A DNA stretch of 64,000 nt from Trichobilharzia regenti (lineage: Eukaryota > Platyhelminthes > Trematoda > Strigeidida > Schistosomatidae), in assembly GCA_944472135.2 (NCBI GenBank), contig OX235262.1, positions 63,798,887 to 63,862,886 of the forward strand, written 5' to 3'. The notes beneath the pieces were generated by a model. It was given only the letters and a program-made list of their open reading frames with translations, searched no databases and was not told where the DNA came from. Shown one piece after another: positions 12,294 to 22,540 of this stretch. A program made the translations under genes and the position numbers. The stretch's first letter is position 1, and the number at the start of each line of letters is the position of its first letter.

Positions 12294-12480
12294 TTGGAGG
12301 ATTTCATCACTAGCTGACATCAGTTGGAGAACTATTGGAAAATCTACCGGAAGTACTGGACAACTGTTTCATCTAATTTGGGACTCTTCAGGATCACACA
12401 TACACCGGGATTCGAAACCACGACCTTCTGGTTACAAGGCGAGCTCGCAGACCATTAGGCCACTGGGATCCGATCCAATG
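12294..12480 (-). mobile_element. tRNA-headed hammerhead SINE, single copy (family A)
   Basis: Read on the minus strand: tRNA-like head with GGTTTCGAATCCC as B box, CTGAAGAG core, GATGAAACAGTTGTCCAGTA, then the tail ending in the ...TGATGAAATCCTCC form. The core keeps CTGANGAG, but C of CGAAAC is T and the helix II partner is weakened, so the ribozyme is probably inactive. Confidence 0.75.
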
Positions 12481-12971
12481 GCAAACACATCAATTCTAAC
12501 TTCTACTACTTCATGATATAACGTGACCGCTTTGCAATGCCTTTTTCAATGAGTTACTGTTGTACCCTATTGGCCACGAATTCCCAACCAGATTAGACAA
12601 ATTAAACCATTAGGTCAAGGCAGGATATTTATTGCAATGCGATTGGACAACCTAGAAGCCTGATTGCATGCAACCAATATAACTGGTGATCTGTGTAACT
12701 TAACCTTTCGAGGTACTTAATATTTGCACATAGTGCACTTTCGTGTAATAGGATCGAATTGTTCTCACTTGTATGGACCAGTCTGCCTTCGATCTTCATT
12801 TTCATTTCTAGCAAATAATTCGCTTTATGGATTTCGATTAAACAACAACATGAACATTTAGTTTATCTGATACGCGTTGCTGTTCTTACTTTGTTTAATT
12901 TTGGCATAAAGCTTGTCGTCAGAGACATTTTCTCACTAGGTATTGGTTTGTAGAGATTTGACTAATCCCTC
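12481..12971. other. Spacer-like repeat sequence next to family A SINEs
   Basis: The part near 12490-12530 (AATTCTAACTTCTACTACTT) also occurs beside family A copies near 18110, 45030 and 59890, so it is probably part of the same larger repeat unit. Nothing else was recognised. Confidence 0.4.
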
Positions 12972-13028
12972 ACAAGATTTCATCATGAACTAAAATCGGT
13001 TAGAGAACCATTGGAAAGTCTACCGGAA

Positions 13029-13074
13029 GTACTGGACGACTGTTTCGTCCTAGTTCGGGACTCTTCAGAAGTAC
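13029..13074 (-). ncRNA. Hammerhead ribozyme, near-intact (minus-strand arm)
   Basis: On the minus strand: GTACTT (stem I, mismatch next to the core), CTGAAGAG (13068-13061; fits CUGANGA), TCCCGAACTAGGA as helix II, CGAAAC, helix III CAG/TCG, GTC, then CAGTAC. All invariant core bases are present; only one stem I pair is lost. Confidence 0.7.
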
Positions 13075-13264
13075 TAACCTTCTGGTTACAAGGCGAGCTC
13101 GTAGACCGATGATTCGCATTAAGCCGCCGAAGACATTGGCTAGAGTCGCGCTGTGTCGTGAATTGGCCGAAGTTGGAATTCATGCTCCAAAGGATCGGGT
13201 CCCAGTGACTTAGTGGTCTACGAGGAGGCCTTGTAACCAATAGGTCCTGGGTCCCAGTGGGTGC

Positions 13265-13310
13265 GTACTGCTGATGAGTCCCGAACTAGGACGAAACAGT
13301 TGTCCAGTAC
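13265..13310 (+). ncRNA. Hammerhead ribozyme, core intact (plus-strand arm)
   Basis: Elements in order: stem I 5' strand GTACTG (13265-13270), CTGATGAG (13271-13278), helix II TCC...GGA with a short loop, CGAAAC (13292-13297), short helix III CAG/TTG, GTC cleavage triplet ending at 13304, stem I 3' strand CAGTAC (13305-13310). Stem I pairs perfectly over six bases. The layout is that of the short-helix-III type I hammerheads known from schistosome Sm-alpha SINEs and PLEs. Cleavage after 13304 is predicted from these rules and untested. Confidence 0.8.
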
Positions 13311-13387
13311 TTCCGGTAGACTTTCCAATGGTTCTCTAACCGATTTCAGCTCATGATGAAATCCTGTAATCCAACATACTTCATTAA

Positions 13388-13390
<3 letters not shown>

Positions 13391-13425
<35 letters not shown>
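13391..13425. repeat. (TA)n microsatellite
   Basis: Perfect alternating TA tract of about 35 bases just past the right end of the hammerhead SINE pair. Confidence 0.9.
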
Positions 13426-13429
<4 letters not shown>

Positions 13430-13552
13430 AAGGAAGAGATTTTGAGCCTCACTTATGCTGCCATTAATGATAACAAGACATTTACCATTAAATACTGCTC
13501 TGATAAAATCAAATTTTTACTTATTCTATAATTATAACAATAATCTACTTAC

Positions 13553-13963
13553 TTCATAGTCTTCATATGAATCTAAATTATTATTTTTTTGACCAACAGT
13601 TCCATCATTTATTGAATGTATACTGAAGGAGACATCACTTGATCGATTCGAGAAATTGCCACTATCCGTCAAACCTACAGGACTATAGTTTTTTGTATAG
13701 TAATCTATATTTTCATAAACAAGACAAGGATTATGGGCAAATAAATGGGGATGTTTTTCTGATGGACTAGATTTTATTGCTGTTGTTGTCGTTGGGTTGG
13801 TAGTGATGGTGTTAATGTGAGTAGTTGCTGGTTTAGACAATGAAATTGTTGACTTTTCTGTGAAAACATCATTTTCATTTGCATTATTTTCCAATTCATT
13901 ACTTGATATACACCATCCAGTTGGATCATCATAAACATCTGAATTGTTTCTTTCTTTCGTTTT
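13553..13963 (-). CDS. Cas-family adaptor, middle (substrate-domain-like) exon
   Basis: An open stretch of 137 codons is bounded by an acceptor (TTTTTAG ending at 13964) and a perfect GTAAGT donor starting at 13552, phase 0 on both sides. Early in the exon is VYDDP (residues 10-14), a YDxP motif of the kind phosphorylated by Src/FAK and bound by the Crk SH2 domain in Cas substrate domains. Further tyrosines occur in LVYENIDYY, YSPVG and YEDYE. The rest is Ser/Thr/Asn-rich and looks disordered. Vertebrate Cas proteins carry about fifteen YxxP motifs; this exon shows only one, so either the flatworm domain is reduced or other small exons in the 22-kb upstream intron were missed. It joins the SH3 exon upstream and the block starting at 1977 downstream. 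Assignment is by position, splice signals and the YDDP motif. Confidence 0.72.
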
Positions 13964-14297
13964 CTAAAAATATGTGAATGAAAAATTAACTTGCATAACA
14001 ACAAGGACATGCAAAAATTAATAAAAATTTCAACAAAAATATGCTTAATTATTACTCAACAAATATTAACAATTTTGAATAAATCTTTCATTAGTTGAAG
14101 AAACCAAAAGTGAAGTGAGACACAATTGTTTTATTTCCTGTTTCACACCCTGATAGCACACATGTCCGTCCGTACTAGGCAGTAGATCTCAAGAGTTATA
14201 TAAACTGAAACTAGGTACACTTTACTGAATTAAAGACTAATGCACTTGACATAATAGGCATTATTTTCATATCCTATTCTAATTAGAATTTATATAA

Positions 14298-14480
14298 TAA
14301 TAATAAGCTTTATTCTAGACAAGATAATTATACAATGTACAGAATTCTCAGTGTACTTTACTGCATGAAATTTTCTCTTCGCCCAGGATCTTCAAGTGAA
14401 ATAGTAATCCATAGTGCATCACATGACACAGTCCTGTTCACTCCGTAGCATAAACCAATCGATTAGGGTAGTTTTTTTTC
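14298..14480 (-). mobile_element. CR1-type LINE 3' tail
   Basis: On the minus strand it ends with GAGAATTCTGTACATTGTA and TCTAGAATAAAGCTTATTAT, similar to the tails at 7680-7890 and 53690-53962. No coding part remains. Confidence 0.5.
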
Positions 14481-15464
14481 CTTAGTCTTCAAGTAATGCT
14501 CAGTGGTAGGTTGAAAGCCAATTATAAAATGTGCGTGAGTATATTTTCCGACTCAAGAGCATAATTCATTGATTAAAACAATAAGAATTAGAGAAAATTT
14601 GATGCATCATGCTGGATGGGAATTCAGGCAACGCAGTGATCCAAGAAGACTGACAGCTACAGAAATAGATACCACTTTATACATTGTAGCTTTCACTGTA
14701 GGGCTTGATATGAAACCCTTAGAGTTCAAATACAAAGAATGAAGGAAGTAGTTACTACCATATAGTATTTTTAGTTCATATTATTAATGGTCAAACTATT
14801 CTACGATGCATTCAGATATATTCACCAGTATTTATACAGATATTCTCTCTCCTTTCATACTCTACAGTATGATTAATATTACACTATATGTGTTCATTAC
14901 ATCTGCGTATGGCTACTGAAATTGATAAGACAGAAAGATATGGCTTTACTTATTATTAGTTTCTCTATCTGCTTGTTCGTATGTCTACTTTGCATCCATC
15001 AACCAGGTAAGGGAAATCCTTTAGCTTTATTGTAATGTTGCTGACTGACTGACTGACTGCATTTGTCAAAATGACAACGAACTGTTATCATAGTCATCAG
15101 CAGTATTTTCAAAAAATTATATGATCAACTGAGTAACATACTTCGATATCTTGTATTTGTTTTTGTTTGTTTTTTCATTAGAATACGTTTTCTTATTTTT
15201 TTCTCAATTATTATTACAATGATTATTACAATGATAAATCGTACTGCAATTATTTCTAACCCAGCCTTACTTCATAGTCAAGTATTACACAGTGATGTAC
15301 TTCAGAGGTAGTTAGTTCACACTGTCATAACGACTACAATATTAGAGGCTGAGAAAAATCTAATAAATACCTGTGTTATATGAATATAAGCTTATTTAAA
15401 CACCTTTTTATGGAGGTTATTCATTTACTTCATTAACGATAAAACGTGCTGTTTCAAGCTACTC
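14481..15464. other. Intronic stretch with nothing recognised
   Basis: AT-rich with a short CTGA repeat near 15042-15059. No repeat family or exon seen. Confidence 0.5.
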
Positions 15465-15810
15465 ATATATGTACAGATATCTGGGAAACCAGGAAGTACT
15501 GGCTTGCCGTGTCGCCCTAGTCTAGGAACCCTCATCAGTTTGCACCCAGTGGAGCTCAAGCCCAGGACTTTCTGGTTACAAGGCAGGCTGGCAGGCCATT
15601 CAATCACCGGGATTCAGTTCATAATTTCCAACTTCTGCCAACTCGCCTAATGGTCCATGAACTTGCCTTGTAACCACGGGGTCCTGGGCTTGAAAGCCAT
15701 CTGTTGTGAAGTGCCGAGGAGTCCGGAACTAAGACGAAACAGTTGTCCAGTACTCCCCGGTTTTCTAGTGATTCTATGGCTGATTTCAGCCAGTGATCAA
15801 GCCTATGCCA
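15465..15810. mobile_element. Head-to-head pair of hammerhead SINEs (family A), degenerate
   Basis: The minus arm spans about 15465-15612 and the plus arm about 15635-15810, heads facing each other with almost no spacer. The minus arm keeps CTGATGAG but has GACAC where GAAAC is needed. The plus arm keeps GACGAAACAGTTGTCCAGTA but has CCGAGGAG for the other half of the core. Neither looks catalytic. Confidence 0.7.
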
Positions 15811-15929
15811 CTCAAATCCATGCAAACCAACACCAGAAAACATATATACATAGATTTCAAGGCCAGGCTAGTATAATATAGGTAGTTACTAACAGAAGTG
15901 AATGGTGATAATATTGGTATTCCTTCAAA

Positions 15930-17455
15930 AAATCAGAAATCATGAATGTTGCCAAGCTACTGAAACCCAGCCAGAAAGGTAGCAGGATCGGACGGAATTT
16001 ATCATGAAGTACTAAAAACGGATCCAGAGACCGCAGAAGATATGTTCACTCCACCATTGTAAAACATTTGGAAGGAAGGAAAGGTACCCGCTGAGTGGAA
16101 GAAAGGCTACTTTGTCAGATTACTAAAGAAGGTCGACTTAGGCATCTTCAAGAACTGGCGTGGAATCATGATCCTGTCCACGCCAAGTAAACTGTTAAGT
16201 CATATCACCTCACGGGGAATAAAAGATGCTCTGGATTCAGAACTGCTCTCGGAACAAGCTGGATTCAGAAAGGCGAATCATGTGCTGATGAAATTGCAAA
16301 CCTACGTATCGCCATTGAACACAGCATAGAATGGCAGTCAAATCTCTACATCAATTTCATCGACCTTGAAAAGGCCTTTAACAGAGTTGACCACGAAGTA
16401 ATCTGCAAACTACTGTAATGCTATAGAGTACAGCATCTCAAATCTTTATCAACCTCATCCAACAGCTATAGGACAATAGCATGTGCCAGGTGATCCACAA
16501 CGGAAAACTCGACTAAGCCCTTGAATTGAATACAGGAGTAAGACAAGGCTGCGTATTATCACTGATGATATAGTGCATTGAACCATGAGGAAGACTGTGA
16601 GTGGGTAGCCAGAAGACAGGAATACGGTGTATCATGAGAAGATTTTTAGAAGATATGGATTTCGTGGACAGTTTGTGTCTAATAATACACAAATTCGAGG
16701 ACATACATGCTAAAACCAACAAACTGGCACGAGAAGCCGGCAGCGATTGCACATACATATGCTGTAAATGTCCTTGAAAGACATTAATTATATTGGCAAG
16801 TTAAAAAAGTTGACGACCAATAGGGTTCCAGTGTCGTAAGTAGGGGTAATTACGAACAGCACTGTACTATAAAGACAAATGTAGTATTTTAGAAAAATTA
16901 GGTCTTTATAACAGCCAGGACCAGAATGAGAAAGGCAAGACAGACCTTCACTCTGAAATCACTTTGGAGATCCGATGCACTTAGTAAAAAAAACAAAATT
17001 CAGATTTTCAGCACTAGTGTTAAGTCATTCCTTCTGTATGGGTCAGAAATTGCTTCAAGTCAATCATTCCCGACAGCTACCTCCGCTGCATAGTGAATAT
17101 CAGGTGGCTGGTCAGAACTGACTGTCAACAATGGACTCCGGGAACGAACCAATCAAGAACCTATTGCTCAAAAAATATGCCGATGAAAATGGAGATGGAT
17201 TGGATACACTCTGGGGTAAACGTTGAGCGATATCGTGCAACAGGCCACTGCTCGAGTGGAAGACGAACGGAAAACGGCGGAAAGATTGTCCGATGGTGAG
17301 ACAGAGGAGATATTTTGAAGAGGGGATGTATGAACGGTCGTGGAGTCAGATGAAGAGGATTGCAGAGAATAAGACAAAGTGGAGATGTGTTGCTGAATAC
17401 CTATGTTCCATTTGGAACCCAAGTGAATAACAGTACAATAATAGTAATAATACTG
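15930..17455 (+). mobile_element. Degenerate RTE LINE, RT domain to 3' end
   Basis: Runs from a KTGKTPGPDGIP-like stretch (near 15950) through INFIDLEKAFNRVDHEV (about 16350-16400, the RT palm motif), TGVRQGCVLS (16530) and FLEDMDFVDSLCLI (the FADD box, last D lost, about 16650), to the C-terminal end and the tail CTATGTTCCATTTGGAACCC with AATAATAGTAATAATA (17400-17455). Numerous frameshifts and stops. It parallels residues 530-1025 of the intact copy at 38617-41694, in opposite orientation to it and to the host gene. Confidence 0.85.
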
Positions 17456-17699
17456 GTATTCGAGAATTTAAAACAGCAGAATTTATAAATCAATGCATTT
17501 TAACTCAGTCTCAGACTATTCATCTTGCAGCTTTTTATACAGCCCTGTTGATTAATGCAAAGTTGTGGCAAAACTGATTTTAGGGGACTCTTGTGTTTCC
17601 TACGGTTGATGTTAATTTACGATAAAACCAGCCTTAAGGTAATGAAAATATTTGCATAGATGTATGATCAAGCAATTGGTTTGTAGGGTTTTTGTTTGA

Positions 17700-18320
17700 T
17701 TGGATGGAGGATTTCATCATGAGCTGATATCAGTTACAGAACCACTGGAAAACTAGCTGGAAGTGCTGGACAGCTGTTTCATCCTAGTTTGGGACTCCCC
17801 ATCAGTACACACCCACTGGGTTTGGAACCCAGGACCTTCTGGTTACAAGGCCACCTCGTAGTCCATTGAGCCACTGGGAACCGACCCAATGATCAAATCC
17901 TCCATCCAATCAAACAAAATTCCCTAAATATCAATACTTGAAAATTTATCTGATGCTCCCTGGCGACTCGCCTTATTCAGGCAGTTAACCTGGGGTTCTA
18001 GTGGGAAGCCGTTACAAATGGAGTGCAGCAGGTTAAAGGTTAGGCAGTAACTCATCGAAGAAGACACTGTGAGGTGGTCGCGCTATGTCATGAATTGGCA
18101 GAAGTTAGAATTCGTGCACTGGCCATTGGATCACATCCCAGTGACTTAATGGTCTACGAACTCGCCTTGTAACCAGGAGGTCCTGGGTGCGAACCCCACA
18201 GAGTGGTTGCGTACTTTTAAAGAGTCCCAAACTAGGACGAAACAGATGTTCAGTACTCCCAGGTGGTTTTCCAATGGTTCTGTAACTGATGTCAGCTCAT
18301 GATAAAATCCTCTATTCTCT
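17700..18320. mobile_element. Head-to-head pair of hammerhead SINEs (family A) with conserved spacer
   Basis: The minus arm spans 17700-17890 and the plus arm 18126-18320; each has a tRNA-like head and an HHR remnant. Both arms carry TTACAGAACC at the outer end where other loci have TTAGAGAACC, so they share history as a pair. The spacer segment GTGGTCGCGCTATGTCATGA (about 18074-18093) recurs in the 13.1-kb unit as AGTCGCGCTGTGTCGTGA. Core changes (CTGATGGGGAG and TTAAAGAG) make activity unlikely. Confidence 0.75.
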
Positions 18321-19600
18321 ATTAGTTGATAGATTTCCTCAATGTTATATATCTGCTAACTGTAGATTCATCTGAGCACTAGGCTTCTAGGAATTCTCTC
18401 GCACTTTTAATGTTACCACTGTTTCAAGTTTCTACATACTTCTACATACATAGTTGTCTATATCCATTGATATGAAAGAATACATATGGTGTTTTTTAAT
18501 AGCTAGTGTATGCATTTGGATTCAGAGTCGAAGAGGACACCCACTTTAACCAATATAGTATTTGTCACAGTTCATGTAATTTATTTTGCAAATGGCTTGG
18601 ACCTCCCCATCTTCTGCTGTTGGATTATTTGGTACGCATAGAAGTGAATGAAGTTATTGGGTTGATTTTGAAGGAAAATGGACTTCTAAGCAAACACCCC
18701 ATATCCTGATAACATGCCCTAATATGACAATCCTGAAACTTCTTTCCTATCATTCTGAAAGCCGTCACTGTCAGACTCTGAATGTATCACTGGCTAATAA
18801 AGAAGTATTTCTAGCATATCAGACAGTTTAACCCATAACTAATCTATGCATCGCTAAGTTTTCTTAAATTTGAAGAATTCAGATCATTTCGCTTCATATT
18901 GAAGTTTACGCAGAAAGTTGGCAAAAGAAGGAGAATAAAAGCTTTGTAATTAAACCATCGTGTTCACATAACGCAATCACGCTGAAATATTAACATGTGG
19001 TTGAGAAATCCAAAATATGGTGAAACACGCCTTCTAGAATTTGTTACTGCTTACTATTCATCAATATTCCCTTACATTCAAATAATTTAGTCGAGATATT
19101 TTTAATCGCTAGCTTTTAAAACATAGATGGATTCTTATGTTTCGTTAAGGTTCGACTATTATAATGTAAGCTATTTACCAAACCATCTTTACATTATGTT
19201 AATTTCAAAAATATACATAACGTGCTATTTTAATTTAGGGAATACGTGTTACAAAGAAAAAGCCCAATCAGTTAACAGAAAATGCTTACCGCAGATAGCC
19301 AATGAAATTCGATTTATTTTTATTGTGTCATTTAAAACAATTGCTCCATCTGTTAAATGACTGACAGTAAACTGCATTTTTTGAAGCCTATTCATTAAAT
19401 ACTTTAAAATAAATGTGTCTAAATACTAGCTCACTCATAATCCTATGTCACTTGAATTATTTTTCAAAATGCCTTATAACGTCAATCTCTGTCAACTTTC
19501 AAGATAGAAAGGAACAGAATATTTAAATATGCTAACACTGACTTGCAGGATAATGGGCGCTAAAACTATGTCATAACAATCGATATTTTATTTCTTCAAA
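18321..19600. other. Intronic stretch with nothing recognised
   Basis: AT-rich, only short ORFs without resemblance to known families. Confidence 0.5.
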
Positions 19601-22540
19601 TAAATAATAATAATAATCACTTTATTCCACAACAATAACAATTTACAGCATGGAATTTTCAGCGTTTCTTTTACATATTGCAATGGTTTAGCTCTGTTTA
19701 TAATTATATAAATGTATAAAATGTTAAAATATTGATAGTTAATAGGAAAAAATAAAACCCCAACAAAATCACACCATTGCTAGGTCATAGTGAATAATAA
19801 ATAAATAATATAACAAATAACACATGCATTAATATGCATCATTACATTTTATAGTTTAGTTATTGATTCAAAAGTTGTAAAAGTTCTTTTCTGATATTTG
19901 TCTCTTCACACAATACTCGTGCCAAATATGGAACGGTCGAATTTTTATATTTTGTAGTACGAGCATAAATGTTTATAAAATTTCTTCTGGTCTTACCCGA
20001 AGAGATACAAGGAAACAATTGTGAATAAAGAGGATGTTCACTATCAGATAAGATAACTTTAGCTAAGTGTTTACAAGAATTCATATGCCTATTGACAACA
20101 GTGTCATTTAGTTGAGTCAAAGGGATAGCACTGACCCTACTTACAGCCCTCAATGTTCTTCGTAGTATTATATGGTCTTTCTTGAGTAGCCCAGGGAAGA
20201 ATAATGGAGAACAATAAAGAATGATGGGCAAAACACATGAATTAATAAATTGTATGATAAGAGATTGGGTTATACCTGAGTGTCTCAACTTCTTTATGTA
20301 ATAAGTCAGACGGAAAACTTTCTTAGAAACTATAAGAATATGAGACGACCAGCAAAGGTTTGAAGAGAAACTAATGCCAAGATAAGAAACACTTGACTTA
20401 CTCTCTATCATGGTACCATCAATATTACAACAATCATGAGATTGAATCAATCCATGCATGTCTTTTTCACTTCTCAAGCTGAAATCAACAGTGTTACATT
20501 TAGTTGGATTTAGTTTAAGACCATTTGAGCCAGACCAATCCTTAACTTCAGCTAAGAAGCCATTCATATGGGAACAATCCGATGTGGAAACTACAGGGAC
20601 AGAAACGGTCAGATCATCAGCATACTTAATGAAGTTAACTTTGGGTGAGTTCGGAAGGTCATGCAAAAAGAAAGAGAAAAGAAATGGAGAAAGTACTGCA
20701 CCTTGAGGCACACCACTTTCAGTTAGCTGAGAAGTGGAGCGCTTTCCAGCCAAAACAGTATGCTGTTTCCTATCCTTAAAATAAGAAGACAGCCATCTAG
20801 TTGCCCAGGACTCTGTTTGTGCTGAAATCATCTTTCCTAATAAAAGTGTCCTAGGAACAGAGTCGAAAGCTGCAGTATAGTCTAAAAAAGCTGTTCGAAC
20901 GAACTTAGCGCCCTTATCAAGGCAGGAAACAATATTGTGGTGTAGTACAATGGCTGCATCTAATGTACTTCTTCCACACTTATAAGCAAACTGCTTAGGG
21001 TCACTAAAAGCTTTTAAAGAAGGTTTAAGAATATTCAAAAGAAGTTTCTCCATAGTTTTCAAAAAAGGAGATGTTATAGCGACCGGTCTAAACTTTATAC
21101 CTGCTCCAGAAGATGATTTCTGTACAGGTACAACCTTGATTTCTTTCCAGTCAGCAGGTACCGTTTCCCTGTTAAATGATGCGTTAAAGATTTGAGTAAG
21201 AGGATGACACAAGATGTCTGCACACTTTTGAAGAAGAATGCTTGGTACACCATCTGGACCAAGGCTGTGTGTTGGATTTAATGATTTCAAACATAATAGT
21301 ACATCCTTTTCTTTAAAACCCGGAAAATGACCATTTTCTTGACTAGGTACATCAGGTACAACCATATTAATTTGTTTCTTGATAAATGATTTGTTTAAAG
21401 CATTAACATCAGAATAAGCATCAACAGACATTTGTTTTTTACTTGTAAGTTTATTGAAAAGTTTCCAAATGTTTGAAGGATTTTTACATGATAAAAATTT
21501 TTCATTATATAGTCTGTTCAACCTTTCTATTTCAATTTTTATAAGGGTGTTTATTTTACGGACACCAGTATTATCACAATTCTTATACAACTTCTCTTTT
21601 TGTCTTCTAAGTTTTTTCAGTTGCAAAGAAGAGATTCTGTCAAATCTCGAAAACAGTGTTTCATATGGACAGCAAATTTCCAAACAAAACTTCAGATAAT
21701 CGGTTATATTAGAGACAGTAGCATCCAACTTATCGTCAGTAAATAGTTCCCAGTTGGTATCATGCAACATGCTTCTTAATGCTAGAATGTTGTCATGGGA
21801 ATATGAACGTTCATGTATCTTCTTTGTTAAATGACTAAACAATTTTCGTTGTAACTTGCCGTACACTTTCGGTAAAATACGAATAATGCAGTGGTCAGAA
21901 TTTAGCAAAGGAGCTCTCCTTCGGGTTTCATATACATCACGGTCATTTATGAAAACCAGGTCTAGTGATTTGTCCAGACGTGTATTAAACTTGACTAGAT
22001 TCTCATGACCAAGTGAAGTAAGAAAGCTGTGATCACATGAATTAAAATCACCACAGACTATAGACAACGAGTTTCCGAATGCAGGAGCAGCGAATTCAGT
22101 AAATTCATCTGCAAACATAACTATATTAGAAAGGCTACAATTGGGTGTTATGTAAATATTTGTTATGTATATATAAGAATATTTACTTAAGTGTTTTGGG
22201 CGACACCTGACGGTTATGCAATCTATATTGTCATTAGAATAATTGAAGCAAACGTGATTTGATGTAGACCAACTTGTGTTTATAAAAGTGGCTACCCCTC
22301 CTCCATATTTTTTCTTGGAACTTTTTCTATCTTGGCGAAAAACTTTATATCCATTTATTGAAACTAGATTATCATCATAATGCTGGTGCAGCCAAGTCTC
22401 TTGTATTGCTAAAACGCCAGCATTTCGATAAACATTGGAATACATTAGGGATTGAAGATAATCCATTTTGTTGGACAGGGATCTACAATTAGTGCTAACG
22501 AGTTCAGGAACAGTCATTTGATTAATTTATGGGCAAAGTT
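19601..22540 (-). mobile_element. Apparently complete CR1-clade LINE
   Basis: The element comprises the uninterrupted ORF at 22517-19860, a 3' UTR of about 250 bases with GCTGAAAATTCCATGCTGTA and GTGGAATAAAGTG, and a terminal ATT microsatellite (about 19604-19617), the 3' end style of CR1 elements. It lies in the first intron of the Cas-like gene in the same orientation. I see no separate ORF1 upstream; the ATG is preceded by a short leader that shares an inverted repeat with 23183-23232. Relatives in the window are at 43733, 48358 and 60350. Confidence 0.8.
19860..22517 (-). CDS. CR1-clade LINE ORF2: endonuclease and reverse transcriptase, intact
   Basis: 885 codons with no internal stop. 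The N-terminal part is an apurinic-type EEP endonuclease: STNCRS (Asn at about 10), QETW (Glu 41), GDFN at 156-159 and the catalytic SDH at 207-209. The reverse transcriptase follows: LGPDGVP near 420, FRPVAITSPFLKTMEKLL around 476-493, FLDYTAAFDSV (first catalytic Asp) near 545-554, SGVPQGAVLSP at 601-611 and the YADD box at 632-635. No C-terminal RNase H is seen. The protein would nick target DNA and reverse transcribe its RNA in place. All catalytic residues are present, so the copy may be competent if transcribed. The YADD/SGVPQGA pattern and ATT tail suggest the CR1 clade (schistosome SR1/Perere-type); clade placement needs a tree. Confidence 0.9.
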   Translation of the reverse strand: MTVPELVSTNCRSLSNKMDYLQSLMYSNVYRNAGVLAIQETWLHQHYDDNLVSINGYKVFRQDRKSSKKKYGGGVATFINTSWSTSNHVCFNYSNDNIDCITVRCRPKHLSKYSYIYITNIYITPNCSLSNIVMFADEFTEFAAPAFGNSLSIVCGDFNSCDHSFLTSLGHENLVKFNTRLDKSLDLVFINDRDVYETRRRAPLLNSDHCIIRILPKVYGKLQRKLFSHLTKKIHERSYSHDNILALRSMLHDTNWELFTDDKLDATVSNITDYLKFCLEICCPYETLFSRFDRISSLQLKKLRRQKEKLYKNCDNTGVRKINTLIKIEIERLNRLYNEKFLSCKNPSNIWKLFNKLTSKKQMSVDAYSDVNALNKSFIKKQINMVVPDVPSQENGHFPGFKEKDVLLCLKSLNPTHSLGPDGVPSILLQKCADILCHPLTQIFNASFNRETVPADWKEIKVVPVQKSSSGAGIKFRPVAITSPFLKTMEKLLLNILKPSLKAFSDPKQFAYKCGRSTLDAAIVLHHNIVSCLDKGAKFVRTAFLDYTAAFDSVPRTLLLGKMISAQTESWATRWLSSYFKDRKQHTVLAGKRSTSQLTESGVPQGAVLSPFLFSFFLHDLPNSPKVNFIKYADDLTVSVPVVSTSDCSHMNGFLAEVKDWSGSNGLKLNPTKCNTVDFSLRSEKDMHGLIQSHDCCNIDGTMIESKSSVSYLGISFSSNLCWSSHILIVSKKVFRLTYYIKKLRHSGITQSLIIQFINSCVLPIILYCSPLFFPGLLKKDHIILRRTLRAVSRVSAIPLTQLNDTVVNRHMNSCKHLAKVILSDSEHPLYSQLFPCISSGKTRRNFINIYARTTKYKNSTVPYLARVLCEETNIRKELLQLLNQ

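Larger units (their letters stand above)
12972..13378. mobile_element. Head-to-head pair of hammerhead SINEs (family A), both cores conserved
   Basis: The left arm (12972-13110) is on the minus strand and the right arm (13194-13378) on the plus strand, with an 80-base spacer. Both arms share locus-specific variants, such as TTCGGGA where other copies have TTTGGGA, and AAATCGGTTAGAGAACC at the outer ends. The right arm has a tRNA-like head (GGTCCCAGTGACTTAGTGG, with a damaged B box). Because the outer ends are inverted repeats of each other, the whole behaves like a foldback element of about 400 bases. Confidence 0.8.
1978..13552 (-). other. Cas intron between middle exon and C-terminal block, about 11.6 kb
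   Basis: The donor GTAAGT is at 13552 and the acceptor TTTTAG ends at 1978. The intron carries the PLE-end palindrome at 4.5-4.75 kb, SINE copies near 2.8, 5.2, 5.6, 12.3 and 13.0-13.4 kb, a PLE endonuclease remnant at 6.8 kb, and RTE debris at 7.4 and 8.5-9.6 kb. Confidence 0.6.

Noticed and set aside
13774..14010. Alternative minus-strand ORF overlapping the Cas middle exon
   Set aside because: It crosses the acceptor at 13964 and is in another frame; Met- and Gln-rich by chance.
15042..15059. CTGA tandem tract as a possible CRISPR-like or regulatory repeat
   Set aside because: Only about four units of a simple tetranucleotide; ordinary microsatellite. No CRISPR array exists in this window.
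20458..21699. Plus-strand ORFs of about 80 codons opposite the CR1
   Set aside because: Antisense shadows of the CR1 ORF.
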